NCBI GenBank assembly: GCA_002633005.1
Contig: NMRA01000195.1
Location: forward strand, 232,546 to 296,545
Direction: 5' to 3'
DNA: 64,000 nucleotides
From: Phoronis australis
Taxonomy: Eukaryota > Phoronida > Phoronidae
The notes under the pieces were generated by a model that saw only the letters and a list, made by a program, of their open reading frames with translations, ran no database searches and was not told the origin of the DNA. Made by a program: the position numbers and the translations under genes. Below, piece after piece: positions 34,804-46,800 of this stretch; within the stretch, counting starts at the first letter, position 1; each line of letters begins with the position of its first letter.

Positions 34804-37800
34804 GTTAGTTTTATTGTGTCAGTTAGCACCGAGGCATTGTGCAGGTCATGGCTTGTGTCTGCTGTATTTGTCCAGATTAACATTGCTTGTGGCTTGTGTC
34901 TGCAATACTTGTCCAGGTTAACATTGCTTGTGGCTTGTGTCTACTATACTTGTACAGGTTAACACCCAATTGCAGTGAAATCCCATCTCTAGTTTGTCAA
35001 GTTTTTACTTTACAACACTTTTTTGGCTATACCCTCAGGGATGTTCCTGGACCACTCCTTTGCACCATTAGCGCATTAAAAAATAAAAGGGCACAAGCAC
35101 ATTGCCCCAGGGGGTGCATCTTTTAAAACGCAACATTCTAATCAACTTATAGCCAGTTGGGTAATATATAAGGTTGCAGATTTCACTAAAATGAGACCAA
35201 GTTAACAGGCCATTTAGGTTTTCCAATATTTGATCGTAAATTACCATAAAAAAATGAAACTTTTACACAAACATGACACTTTCCTTATTTAGATTGCCCG
35301 TGGGACTTCCGGCAGTTTCATATGATACAACTATAATTACACTAAGTCTACTCGGCACAACTTTTTAAGAAAAGGCACATTTTTTATTGTCAGGTGCATC
35401 ATATGTGGCATTGATGGGGATTGACTGAGTATTGCAAAACATTAAGATATGTAATACTGTTTGCCTTAGGTTTGATTTGAATAACTTGCAAGTTGTAGGT
35501 GAAGACTTTTCTCTTAATTTTGTTTCACTCATTTGGAGTTCAATATTGAGGTACAGAATAACTTTCAATTGTGTTCTCTCACCCAAGATCCACACACGTA
35601 GAGTCAGTTGTTATTCATTATTTGTTGGCAACTGTCTTTCAATGACCTTTCTAGTTGACCTTGTCTGGAGTTGGTGTTGTTGATTGATGACATCATACAA
35701 ACCATTGCTCATGTCACCTACTTTGCAGTAGTTGTAAAAAATGTCAATCATCTAGCGTTGTCAAACTGATAGTAGAGAGAGGGAAGGTTGGAGTCGGGGA
35801 GGGAGGGGGTAAGGAGAGAGGGAGAGGGGAAGGAGGATGGGAGGGGTAAGGAGAGAGGGAGGGGATAAGGGGAGGAGAGAGGGAGGGGGGAAGGAGGGAG
35901 AGAGATGTTGCTGTAACAGCTTCAAAGAAATTAGAAAATAATTAGTTATAAATTATTAAATATTAAGTGTTGATTTTAGGTGTAATATTTGCTGATTATT
36001 AGGCAACATTTTTTTAAATGCGTGTCCTTAATTTCAGTGTGACATACCAGATGGAGCTGTGTTACTGGAGGTAGATGACGAGGGGACGATCGATCTCCAG
36101 CTTGACGAGGAAGGGGAGATGTTGGAGAAGCCACGTGAGAGATCGTCGAGGGAGCGAAAGAAGGAAAAAGGTAGTAGATGATCGAGGTGGAATTCACTGA
36201 GTCAGTTGTTGGTCAGTGTGTCGATAGAAGTGCAATGTGTTTGTGGAAGCATGGTGTGTTGATTGGGAACCAGTGTGTCAATTGTTGCTCAGTGTGTCGG
36301 TAGAAGTGTAGTGTGTTTGTGGAAGCATGGTGTGTTGATTGGGAACCATTGTGTCAGTTGTTGGTCAGTGTGTTGGTAGAAGTGCAGTGTGTTTGTGGAA
36401 GCATGGAGTGTCAATTGGGAACCAATGTGTCAGTTGTTGGTCAGTGTGTCATTAGAAGTGCAGTGTGTTTGTGGAAGCATGGTGTATCGATTGGGAACCA
36501 GTGTGTCAGTTGAAGCTCAGTGTTCCACTTAATGCTCAGTGTGCCTGATGAAGCTCGGTCTGTTTGTTGAAGGTAGGGTCTGTGGACTGGAACTTGGTCT
36601 GTGGACTGAAACTTGGTCTGTGGACTGGAACTTGGTCTGTTGAATGGAGCTCGGTCTGTCGAATGGAGCTCGGTCTGTTGACTGGAGCTTGGTCTCTCGA
36701 TTGGAGCTTGGTCTCTCGATTGGAGCTTGGTCTGTCGAATAGAGTTCGGTCTGTCAGTTAGAACTCAAACTATCAGAGTTCAGTGTGCTGGTTGGAGCTG
36801 GGTCTGTCGGTCAGTATTTGATCTGTCATTTGTAGTTAAGTGAGGTGGGTGTCATTGCAAAAGTGCATCGTCCTGGAAAGTCTGGAGATATCAGGTGGTT
36901 CTTGTTACTGGGTTATTATCTCTCAGTTGAAGTTGAGTGTGCCATCAGTTAATATTCATTAATCACACACAGTATCTTCAGAATGATACTGTTCCTTTTT
37001 GCTTCTGGTATATTTTTTCTTCATTGCAATTCTTTTTAGATCTTTCCTGAAATTTTTTTCAGTTGATGAAATTAAGACATTTGAAAAAAATCTCAATAAA
37101 TATAAATATGAAGACAGGAGGGTTTGATTTTTTTTGCTTGAGTGGTTGTATTGTAAAGCTTTTGCCAAAGAAATTAGGTAGCAACTTAGCATGCATTTGG
37201 AAAATGGCAAAGTTTTAACATTTTCGTCCTAGATTAAACAATTCTCAACATGCTGATTAGCCACGTCATTGTTCTTGTTGCAGTAAACTATGTTCGGTTG
37301 CCTGATGGTCATCCGACCATGCCTGCTGAAGACACTTTGTCACTGAATCTCAATGAGAAGCCAGCAAAGGTGGAGACAAAGAAAGATAACAAGGACACTG
37401 GGGCAGCCAGTAAGAAGAAGAATTCTGCAGGGAGTCAGATGTTGTCGAAGCAAGTAGCTAATGGGACTGTCACCAGTGCCACTAAGCGAAAAGCTTTGAA
37501 GCTTGCCATCAAGAAGAAAAAAGGTAAGGGCTGTTCCAGCAAAATCTGTATGGGAGGGGGGAAGGCACTTTTATTTCGTACCCACCGCCCATATTTTTCA
37601 TTTATTTCTCCAACCCATGACCCATAATTTTTTAATTATTTTTAATAGGTTAAAATATAAAATCTAACACTTGCAAACAAATTGCCTCCAGGAGGACCTA
37701 TTAAGAACTTAGATGATTGACAGACAAGAACTAGTTGTCTTGTCCAACATTATCAAAAACTAAAACAGCCTGTGAGCAATACTTATGGCAGCCACCAGGT

Positions 37801-40800
37801 GTCTCTGTTCACCATGTGTCTATAATTTCAATGAATCTCAAACTGTCTCCACGAACTCTTTTATACTTCTATGTCAAGTGAATATTGGAACTTGTTTATC
37901 TTACTCCTCATACTTTTTATTTAAAAATCGTCAATTTTCTTATATGTTTTAACACCAGTTTAGTGTTGCATAACTTTTCAATTCAGTAGGACTGCAGACA
38001 AACAGTTGGCTCAAATCAAGTTGCCCATGACTTGATTAATGGCTTAGTGAACATATTGCACTCTGTTCACTGGCAAATTGGCCTTTTTTGAATTGGGATA
38101 AGTTAGGATATGTGCCAATTGCATTTTTTGAGTTTTAATTTCTTTGAAGATGTGTTCGGCTGAAGTAACCATCCTGTCAACATTAACAGGTCAAAAAATA
38201 CCACCCATTTTTAATGCATCACTTCTTACAGGAACGACCACCCATAAATTGATTTTTTTTTCTGAAGACCACCACCCATGAATTTTTATTTCTACTGCCG
38301 TCCCCCCCTCCCACACGGATTTTACTGGAACAGCCCTAAGTCAAAGTACTTGTTTTAAAGTGGCTTTAAAGTCACTTTTTGTGTCTTAACATGGGTATGC
38401 TAATTGAACTCTTCATCTTTGGCTTAGCAAAAATTTTGGGAAGCACGTTTTCTTTCGATTAATTAAGACTGCTTGTTGAGAAGCATTTTGTGAAGTGAGG
38501 ATGTGTTGTCTGTTGTATAGTGTAGCACATTTATTTTCTCATTGTCAAACTATGTTGTTTAGCTGTCGCCAAGACGACTAAATCTAAACAGAATGCCAAG
38601 GACAGCAGGTCAAAGGACTCTGGCTCGACCGTATCCTCGGCTTCTGATCAAACGGACAGTTCTGACTCGGTTTTCACCAACAAACCTGCCACCACCAAGC
38701 CAAGCTCTCTGAAGGACTATTTGTCTGGAATACCTGGCTTCAGTTTGAAGGTAGACTCCAATATCACTGTTTCTTCACATGGTTCACAGTTGTTCAGTGT
38801 ATTTGAACCATTTCTAGCTTAGTCACTTTTATAAGTATTCAGCGTTCATGTATAGATTGTCATTTTGTCTGTTGTAGTTAACGGTATTTGATTTGTTGGT
38901 AAACCCATTTTATCTATGTGTAATAGATTTTCAACTAAAATGTTGATGCATCCGGTTTCTAACAAAAAAGCCCACCTGTAAACCATTGACAGTTATTTTT
39001 TGATTGTGACCCTCACTGTCGTCATCTCTATTAAAGTGTTCACTAGGATAATTTATTCTATTCTTACCATTGAAATCATTTTGCATTGCACTTTGATTCA
39101 TGGCACTGGTGTTCTTGTACTGAAAATTTGTTTACTTAATACTGAAATTGAAATAACGATAATTGTTTTCTGCAATGTGTTGAGTGATAGTGAGTCCATC
39201 TCAGTTTGATTAAGGGTGTCCTCAGGTTTTTTAAAACAGAAAATGTTGTGGCTTGCAGTTTTCAGAATGATTCCATCTATCTGTAGTTGAATTCTTTGAG
39301 TGGTAATAACCACTTACAGGGGTCAGGGATTTCGAGAACCAGTTATGTGTCAGTTATTGAGTTGAGAAAATGGTTTTTAAAGTGAGGGACCCCTGGAATT
39401 GACTATTACCTCTTTAACTATAGGTCAGTTGTCTTGAAAATGATCTTTATTGACTGAATGCTGTAGGCTACCCGTCACCAATACTATACAGTTGAAAGCA
39501 GTTTGTGTGTCTTAAATCCCCTGACATGAACCTTCTTCAAGTGTAAAATGTTGCCCTGTGTAGTTACGGTGAGCTATGACAGTGTGGCATGCGGGTGAAA
39601 TCAATGACCCTTGTGGTCTGACAGAACTGCACAATTAAATAAAATGATCAGCATATGGTGCCATCTTTTGGAGCAAGTTACATTTACCAATAATCAATTT
39701 GCCTATGCACGTTGTGTATTGCAGCCAAGAAAACGTAGTAACAAGAAGCTAAGTGCAAATGCCCAAATAGAGCAGACAAAGGATGGCTGCATAGACCTAG
39801 AGACTCCTAACTCTATACTCGTCAACACTAATTTAAGAGTAAGTGTACCTGCAGGTAATCCGTGCTAGTTTTTTTTTTGTGTACAGCAACCATTTTGCAA
39901 GGTTTACTGTTTAGGCCAAAATCAATTATTAATGTAATTATTGTCAATGCACAACAAAGTTCTGTACTCTCCGTGTTTTATTTTTTGTTTCTGTTGACAT
40001 GACTCCCTCTAAAGGACATTTATCCAAATATTCCTGAACCACATGGTTTGGTTTTGACTTTTCAAGATTCTGACAANNNNNNNNNNNNNNNNNNNNNNNN
40101 NNNNNNNNNNNNNNNNNNNNNNNNNNNNNNNNNNNNNNNNNNNNNNNNNNNNNNNNNNNNNNNNNNNNNNNNNNNNNNNNNNNNNNNNNNNNNNNNNNNN
40201 NNNNNNNNNNNNNNNNNNNNNNNNNNNNNNNNNNNNNNNNNNNNNNNNNNNNNNNNNNNNNNNNNNNNNNNNNNNNNNNNNNNNNNNNNNNNNNNNNNNN
40301 NNNNNNNNNNNNNNNNNNNNNNNNNNNNNNNNNNNNNNNNNNNNNNNNNNNNNNNNNNNNNNNNNNNNNNNNNNNNNNNNNNNNNNNNNNNNNNNNNNNN
40401 NNNNNNNNNNNNNNNNNNNNNNNNNNNNNNNNNNNNNNNNNNNNNNNNNNNNNNNNNNNNNNNNNNNNNNNNNNNNNNNNNNNNNNNNNNNNNNNNNNNN
40501 NNNNNNNNNNNNNNNNNNNNNNNNNNNNNNNNNNNNNNNNNNNNNNNNNNNNNNNNNNNNNNNNNNNNNNNNNNNNNNNNNNNNNNNNNNNNNNNNNNNN
40601 NNNNNNNNNNNNNNNNNNNNNNNNNNNNNNNNNNNNNNNNNNNNNNNNNNNNNNNNNNNNNNNGGAGGGAGGGGTTAAGGAGAGAGGGAGATGCTGCTGT
40701 AACAGCTCCAAAGAAATTAGAAGATAATTAGTTATGAATAAAATATTAAGTGCTGATTTTGGGTGTAATATTTGCTGATTTTTAGGCACCAAAATTTTTT

Positions 40801-43800
40801 TAAATGCGTGCCCTTAATTTCAGTGTGACATACCGGATGGAGCTGTGTTACTGGAGGTAGATGACGAGGGGACGATTGATCTCCAGCTTGACGAGGAAGG
40901 GGAGATGTTGGAGAAGCCACGTGAGAGATCGTCGAGGGAGCGGAAGAAGGAAAAAGGTAGCAGATGATCGAGGTGGAATTCACTGTGTCAGTTTTTGGTC
41001 AGTGTGTCGGTAGAAGTGTAGTGTGTTTGTGGAAGCATGGTGTGTTGATTGGGAACCAGTGTGTCAATTGTTGCTCAGTGTGTCGTTAGAAGTGTAGTGT
41101 ATTTGTGGAAGCATGGTGTGTTGATTGGGAACCAGTGTGTCAGTTGGAGCTCAGTGTTCCACTTAATGCTCAGTGTGCCTGATGAAGCTCGGTCTGTTTG
41201 TTGAAGGTAGGGTCTGTGGACTGGAACTTGGTCTGTGGACTGGAACTTGGTCCGTTGAATGGAGCTCGGTCTGTCGAATGGAGCTCGGTCTGTTGACTGG
41301 AGCTTGGTCTCTTGATTGGAGCTTGGTCTGTCGAATAGAGTTCGTCCGTCAGTTAGAACTCAAACTATCAGAGTTCAGTGTGCCGTTTGGAGCTGGGTCT
41401 TTCGGTCAGTATTTGATCTGTCATTTCGAGTTAAGTGAGGTGGGTGTCATTGCAAATGTGCATCGTTCTGGAAAGTCTGGAGATATCAGTTGGTTCTTGT
41501 CTCTGGGTTATTATCTGTCAGTTGAAGTTGAGTGTGCCATCAGTTAATATTCATTAATCACACACAGTAACTTCAGAAAGATACTGTTCCTTTTTGCTTC
41601 TGGTATATTTTTTCTTCATTGCAATTCTTTTTAGATCTTTCCTGAAATTGTTTTCAGTTGAAGAAATTAAGACATTTGAAAAAAATATCAATAAATATAA
41701 ATATGAAGACAGAAGGGTTTGATTTTTTTGCTTGAGGAAGCTTTTGCCAAAGAAATTAGGTAGCAATTTAGCATGCATTTGGAAAATGGCAAAGTTTTAA
41801 CATTTTCGTCCAAGATTAAACAATTCTCATCATGCTGATTAGCCATGTCATTGTTCTTGTTGCAGTAAACTATGTCCGGTTGCCTGATGGTCATCCGACC
41901 ATGCCTGCTGAAGACACTTTGTCACTGAATCTCAATGAGAAGCCAGCGAAGGTGGAGACAAAGAAAGATAACAAGGACACTGGGGCAGCCAGTAAGAAGA
42001 AGAATTCTACAGGGAGTCAGATGTTGTCGAAGCAAGTAGCTAATGGAACTGTCACCAGTGCCACTAAACGAAAAGCTTTGAAGCTTGCCATCAAGAAGAA
42101 AAAAGGTAAGTCAAAGTACTTGTTTTAAAGTGGCTTCAAAGTCACTTTTTGTGTCTTAACATGGGTATGCTAATTGAACTCTTCATCTTTGGCTTAGCAA
42201 AAATTTTGGGAAGCACATTTTCTTTCGATTAATTAAGACTGCTTGTTGAGAAACATTTTGTGAAGTGAGGATGTGTTGTCTGTTGTATAGTATAGCACAT
42301 TTATTTTCTCATTATCAAACTATGTTGTTTAGCTGTCGCCAAGACGACTAAATCTAAGCAGAATGCCAAGGACAGCAGGTCAAAGGACTCTGGCTCGACC
42401 GTATCCTCGGCTTCTGATCAGACAGACAGTTCTGACTCAGTTTTTACCAACAAACCAGCCACCACCAAGCCAAGCTCTCTGAAGGACTATCTGTCTGGAA
42501 TACCTGGCTTCAGTTTGAAGGTAGACTCCAATATCACTGTTTCTTGACATGGTTCACAGTTGTTCATTGTATTTGAACCATTTCTAGCCTTTTCACTTTT
42601 ATAAGTATTCAGCGTTCATGTATAGATTGTCATTTTGTCTGTTGTAGTTATTTGATTTGTTGGTAAAACCCATTTTATCTGTGTGTAATAGATGTTCAAC
42701 TAAAATGTTGATGCACCCCGTTTCTAACAAAAAAGCCGACCTGTAAATCATTGACAATTATTTTTTGATTGTGACCCTCACTGTCGTCATCTCTATTAAA
42801 GTGTTCACTAGGATAATTTATTCTATTCTTTCCATTGAAATCGTTTTGCATTGCACTTTGATTCATGGCACTGATGTTCTTGTACTGAAAATTTGTTTAC
42901 TTAATACTGAAATTGAAATAACGATAATTTGTTTTCTGCAATGTGTTGTATGCTGAGTGCTAGTGAGCCCATCTCATTTTGATTAAGGGTGTCCTCAGTT
43001 TTTTTTTTAAACAGAAAATGTAGTGACTTGTAGTTTTCGGAATGATTCCCTCTATCTGTAGTTGAACTCTTTGAGTGGTAATAACCACTTACTGGGGTCA
43101 GGGATTTCGAGAACCAGTTATGTGTCTGTTATTAAGTTGAGAAAATGGTTTTTAAAGTGAGGGACCCCTGGAATTGACTATTACCTCTTTAACTATAGGT
43201 CAGTTGTCTTGGAAATGATCTTTATTGACTGAATGCTGTAGGCTACCCGTCACCAATACTATACAGTTGAAAGCAGTTTTGTGTGTCTTAAATCCCCTGA
43301 CGTGAACCTTCTTCAAGTGTAAAATGTTGCCCTGTGTAGTTACGGTGAGCTATGACAGTATGGCATGCGGGTGAAATCAATGACCCTAGTGGTCTGACAC
43401 GGAACTGCACAAAAAATAAAATGATCAGCATATAGCGCCATCTTTTGGAGCAAGTTACATTTACCAATGATCAATTTGCCGTTGCACGTTGTGTATTGCA
43501 GCCAAGAAAACGTAGTAACAAGAAGCTAAGTGCCAATGCCCAAATAGAGCAGACAAAGGATGGCTGCATAGACCTAGAGACTCCTAACTCTATACTCGTC
43601 AACACTAATTTAAGAGTAAGTGTACCTGCAGGTAATCCGTGCTAGTTTTTTTGTGTACAGCAACCATTGTGTAAGGTTTACTGTTTAGGCCAAAATCAAT
43701 TATTAATGTAATTATTGTCAATGTACAACTAAGTTCTGTACTCTCTGTGTTTTATTTTTTGTTTCTGTTGACATGAATCCCTCTAAAGGACATTTATCCA

Positions 43801-46800
43801 AATATTCCTGAACCACATGGTTTGGTTTTGACTTTTCAAGATTCTGACAATTGCTTACCATGTTGAAGTCACGGTCGTTAAACATGTTTTTCAGTTTTGT
43901 GAGATATTGTTGAGTAACGATCAATTGGGGACTTGCACATAAGTTTGACTGCTTGGATCTGGTTGATCCTTTCTGTTTATGACAGTAGTCGGGTGCTGGT
44001 GCAAGTGATTACTAACGATATTCAAAACCTCAGGCACACATATATTGCAAAATTTGTTCTTTTGAAGACTAATTTACAGTTGAAACATATCGCTTATCAG
44101 GGCTTGGAATTTTCCGCGGAAACGCGGATTTCCGCTTTTTTCAAATGTGCTTTCCGCTTTTTTATAATATTTCCGCGTAAAAAAATCGGATTTGATATAA
44201 AATTTCCGCGGTAAATTCCTTTCTTACCGCGGCGTTGCAGACGACGTTCACCTCGAAAAGCGGAAGTTGCTCTTTATGTTCGGACGAACGTAAATTGTCA
44301 ACATTGCCGGGGCATCTGGGATAGCGTGGTGTGATTTTCAATGGCGTCTCGTGTCATTGTTAAGCGCGGCGACAAATACTACCGCTCTGCAGCCAAAAAT
44401 GTGTGGGTTGGGAGTAGACGGGCGAGCTAATAGGACGCAGACGCATGCTACTGATGGTGGTAACGCTATTTTTTTTTTTTTTTTTTAGTCCACCCGATTT
44501 TTGTCGGGGAAAGGTTCATATTGACCAGTTCTAGGCTGGTTATCGGGCGATGATTTGGGCCGTAAAAGTTTCAAAGTTTCCGCGTTTTTTGTCATTGGTC
44601 ATTCCAAGCCCTGGCTTATACCTCTGACAGCTGGTGTATCGGTTATTCACTGGCATTTGTGACGTTTGAATGAAATTACAGGTCTGGATGAAATCTGATA
44701 TTGATGTAGCATCAATTGATGCCCTTTTCACGAATACCTATAGTTAAAATCTTACCAATACTTTGTGTCGGGTTGTACTACAACTGTACCTCACTGTAGA
44801 CACCACAAAAATTTGCGCTCGTCAGGTGCACCCTTTTGTAGCAAATCTGTCGGTGATCAACTTGGGAGTCTGAGTGGCATGTCCAATATGTATTGTACTA
44901 TTTTTGACTTGCCACTCGCATTCAGTGTTATTTTTTTGTGAACATAAAAAAGTCCTTGACTATTTCTTAGTATTTTACTGAATGGATGTTCATCTGCTAT
45001 TACAAGACAGGTGCAGCCTCTAGAATTTCCTCCCGCCAATCAAAGAGAGAGCAGGTGATGCAGCGTAGGGCTTCAGCAGCACTTAGTGGTGCTTTGTATC
45101 TAGTACACTCATCATTGTGCTCAAAGGGGATGGTAAGAGCACGTCGCTGAACTATGACAACCTCAATCACGATTCTCTTTGCACAAGATTAGAATAAAAT
45201 TCAACGGGCACAAGTCAGTGAACCACTCCCGACCTGTAAATTAATCTCTAAGGGAATAATATATCGTTTAAAATAAGTGCCAGAGCTTCAAAATGTACTA
45301 TCATTTGACCAAACTAATGTTCAACAACAAAATACATTCACATACCAATTGGTAGTTCAAAAGAAACCAGTTACAAACAAAGCCACCCCATTGCAAGTAC
45401 ATGGGAAAGTGGCGACCGAAACAACCCACGCTATTAGCCATCCAGCCAGGAAAATGAATATGGAAGTCCCCATCGGTACTTATCTTACTTAAGGCATTAG
45501 GAATTAAGTACTAAAAGTACAATGTTTACTTAAGTTTCAAATTGTATCTTTTCTTAAAGGCGTTGATCAACAAGCACACATTCACCTCACTTCCTGCCGC
45601 CTATCAACACAGATTGATGCAATTAGTACCTGAGTGTGACCGTATTGTCAGCACTGACGCAGTTGTACGGTAAGTCCAATCAGTTGATAGTGATTGACAA
45701 GGCGCATAAACAAGTGTCTCTCTGACTATGAACACCTTTGGACTATCAAGCATGGTTGTTCTTCCTCAGAATGCGTCAACCGGTTGTTGTTTGGGGGAAC
45801 TGAATCACGCACAGTCGACATGGCTTTGTAAACATCTGACTGTGTCCACGTTGATATATTAACTACTCTTGAGTACTCTTGACTGCCACACTGTCTGACT
45901 AGTTGGACAAATTGATGTTTTTATCCTGACATATTAAAATGTAATTCTTAAGCCACCCTAAAAATGTACATTGCATACATTTTTAAGTCTGGTGGGGTGC
46001 TGACCAAACTTAATAAAGTGTCTGCGAAATGCTGAACTTCATAAAACATGAGTGATTTGCACTTTTTTACAACAATGCTAGCACAATCTGAATGTAACCA
46101 CAAAGAGACTACATCAACAACTGCAGAAAGTATGAGTGTCTAGTGTAGTCCTCATCTTTTCCCCATCACAAGAGTTGTCTACAGACCTGCGATACATTAT
46201 ATTTGATATCATTTATGTACTATAGTGTCACTGTTGTGACTTCAACACAAAGAGGTTTCGGACCTCCTTTTGCTCGCCTGATTTGTTTTACAAGGTGTGA
46301 TGTTTGCTTAGCATAAAACTATAGACCATTCCTTGGATGGTATTACTCTCGAGTTCCAAATAGCCTTGTTCTATTCTTTGGTCCAAAGTACTAGAAGTTC
46401 AAAGTCAAATCGGGAGTGTAGGATTGAAATTACGTGTACATGGGTGCTTAACTCAAACCAGGTGGTGGCCCAGGACAAACTATTGAAGTCTAAGTTTAAC
46501 GGTCCAAAGTTCAATGGATTTGTTGTTGGGCTAGTTGATGAAGGGAAAGTCAAATATCTGCACACTCTGATACGTGCATTCGAGTAACTAAGTACGCAAC
46601 TTGAAATTGAAGAAAATACATGATGAAAAACTATCCGTCAAAATTCTAGGACTGTCCTGCTGTCTCAATTTCATCAAAGTTATTAAAAATAGAAAGCTGG
46701 ACTAATCAAAAGGTGCACACTCCCTCCTTTTGCTTTGCTCTTCAAATTTTCTACTCAAAACGTCTGAAAATCTTCCAGTCCAGAAAACTTCCATGAGGTG

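Larger units (their letters stand above)
35844..40076. repeat. Duplicated block, copy A (ASXL exons 4-7)
   Basis: Collinear with 40664-43848 through exons and introns at high identity. Copy A is about 1 kb longer, owing to an 809-bp inserted element (37528-38336) and extra minisatellite units. It ends at the N gap in the middle of TTTTCAAGATTCTGACAA, a sequence that continues uninterrupted in copy B at 43832-43849 and beyond. Confidence 0.95.

Noticed and set aside
39944-40792. Long open frames on both strands (282 and 227 codons) around 40.1-40.7 kb
   Set aside because: They exist only because unknown bases in the 587-bp gap were read as open; no real coding sequence supports them.
36038-43615. 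A genuine internal protein repeat in ASXL from duplicated exons 4-7
   Set aside because: The cassette is frame-neutral, but the N gap, the near-total synonymy of differences and duplication of the ASXH domain edge favour allelic assembly redundancy. Not fully excluded.
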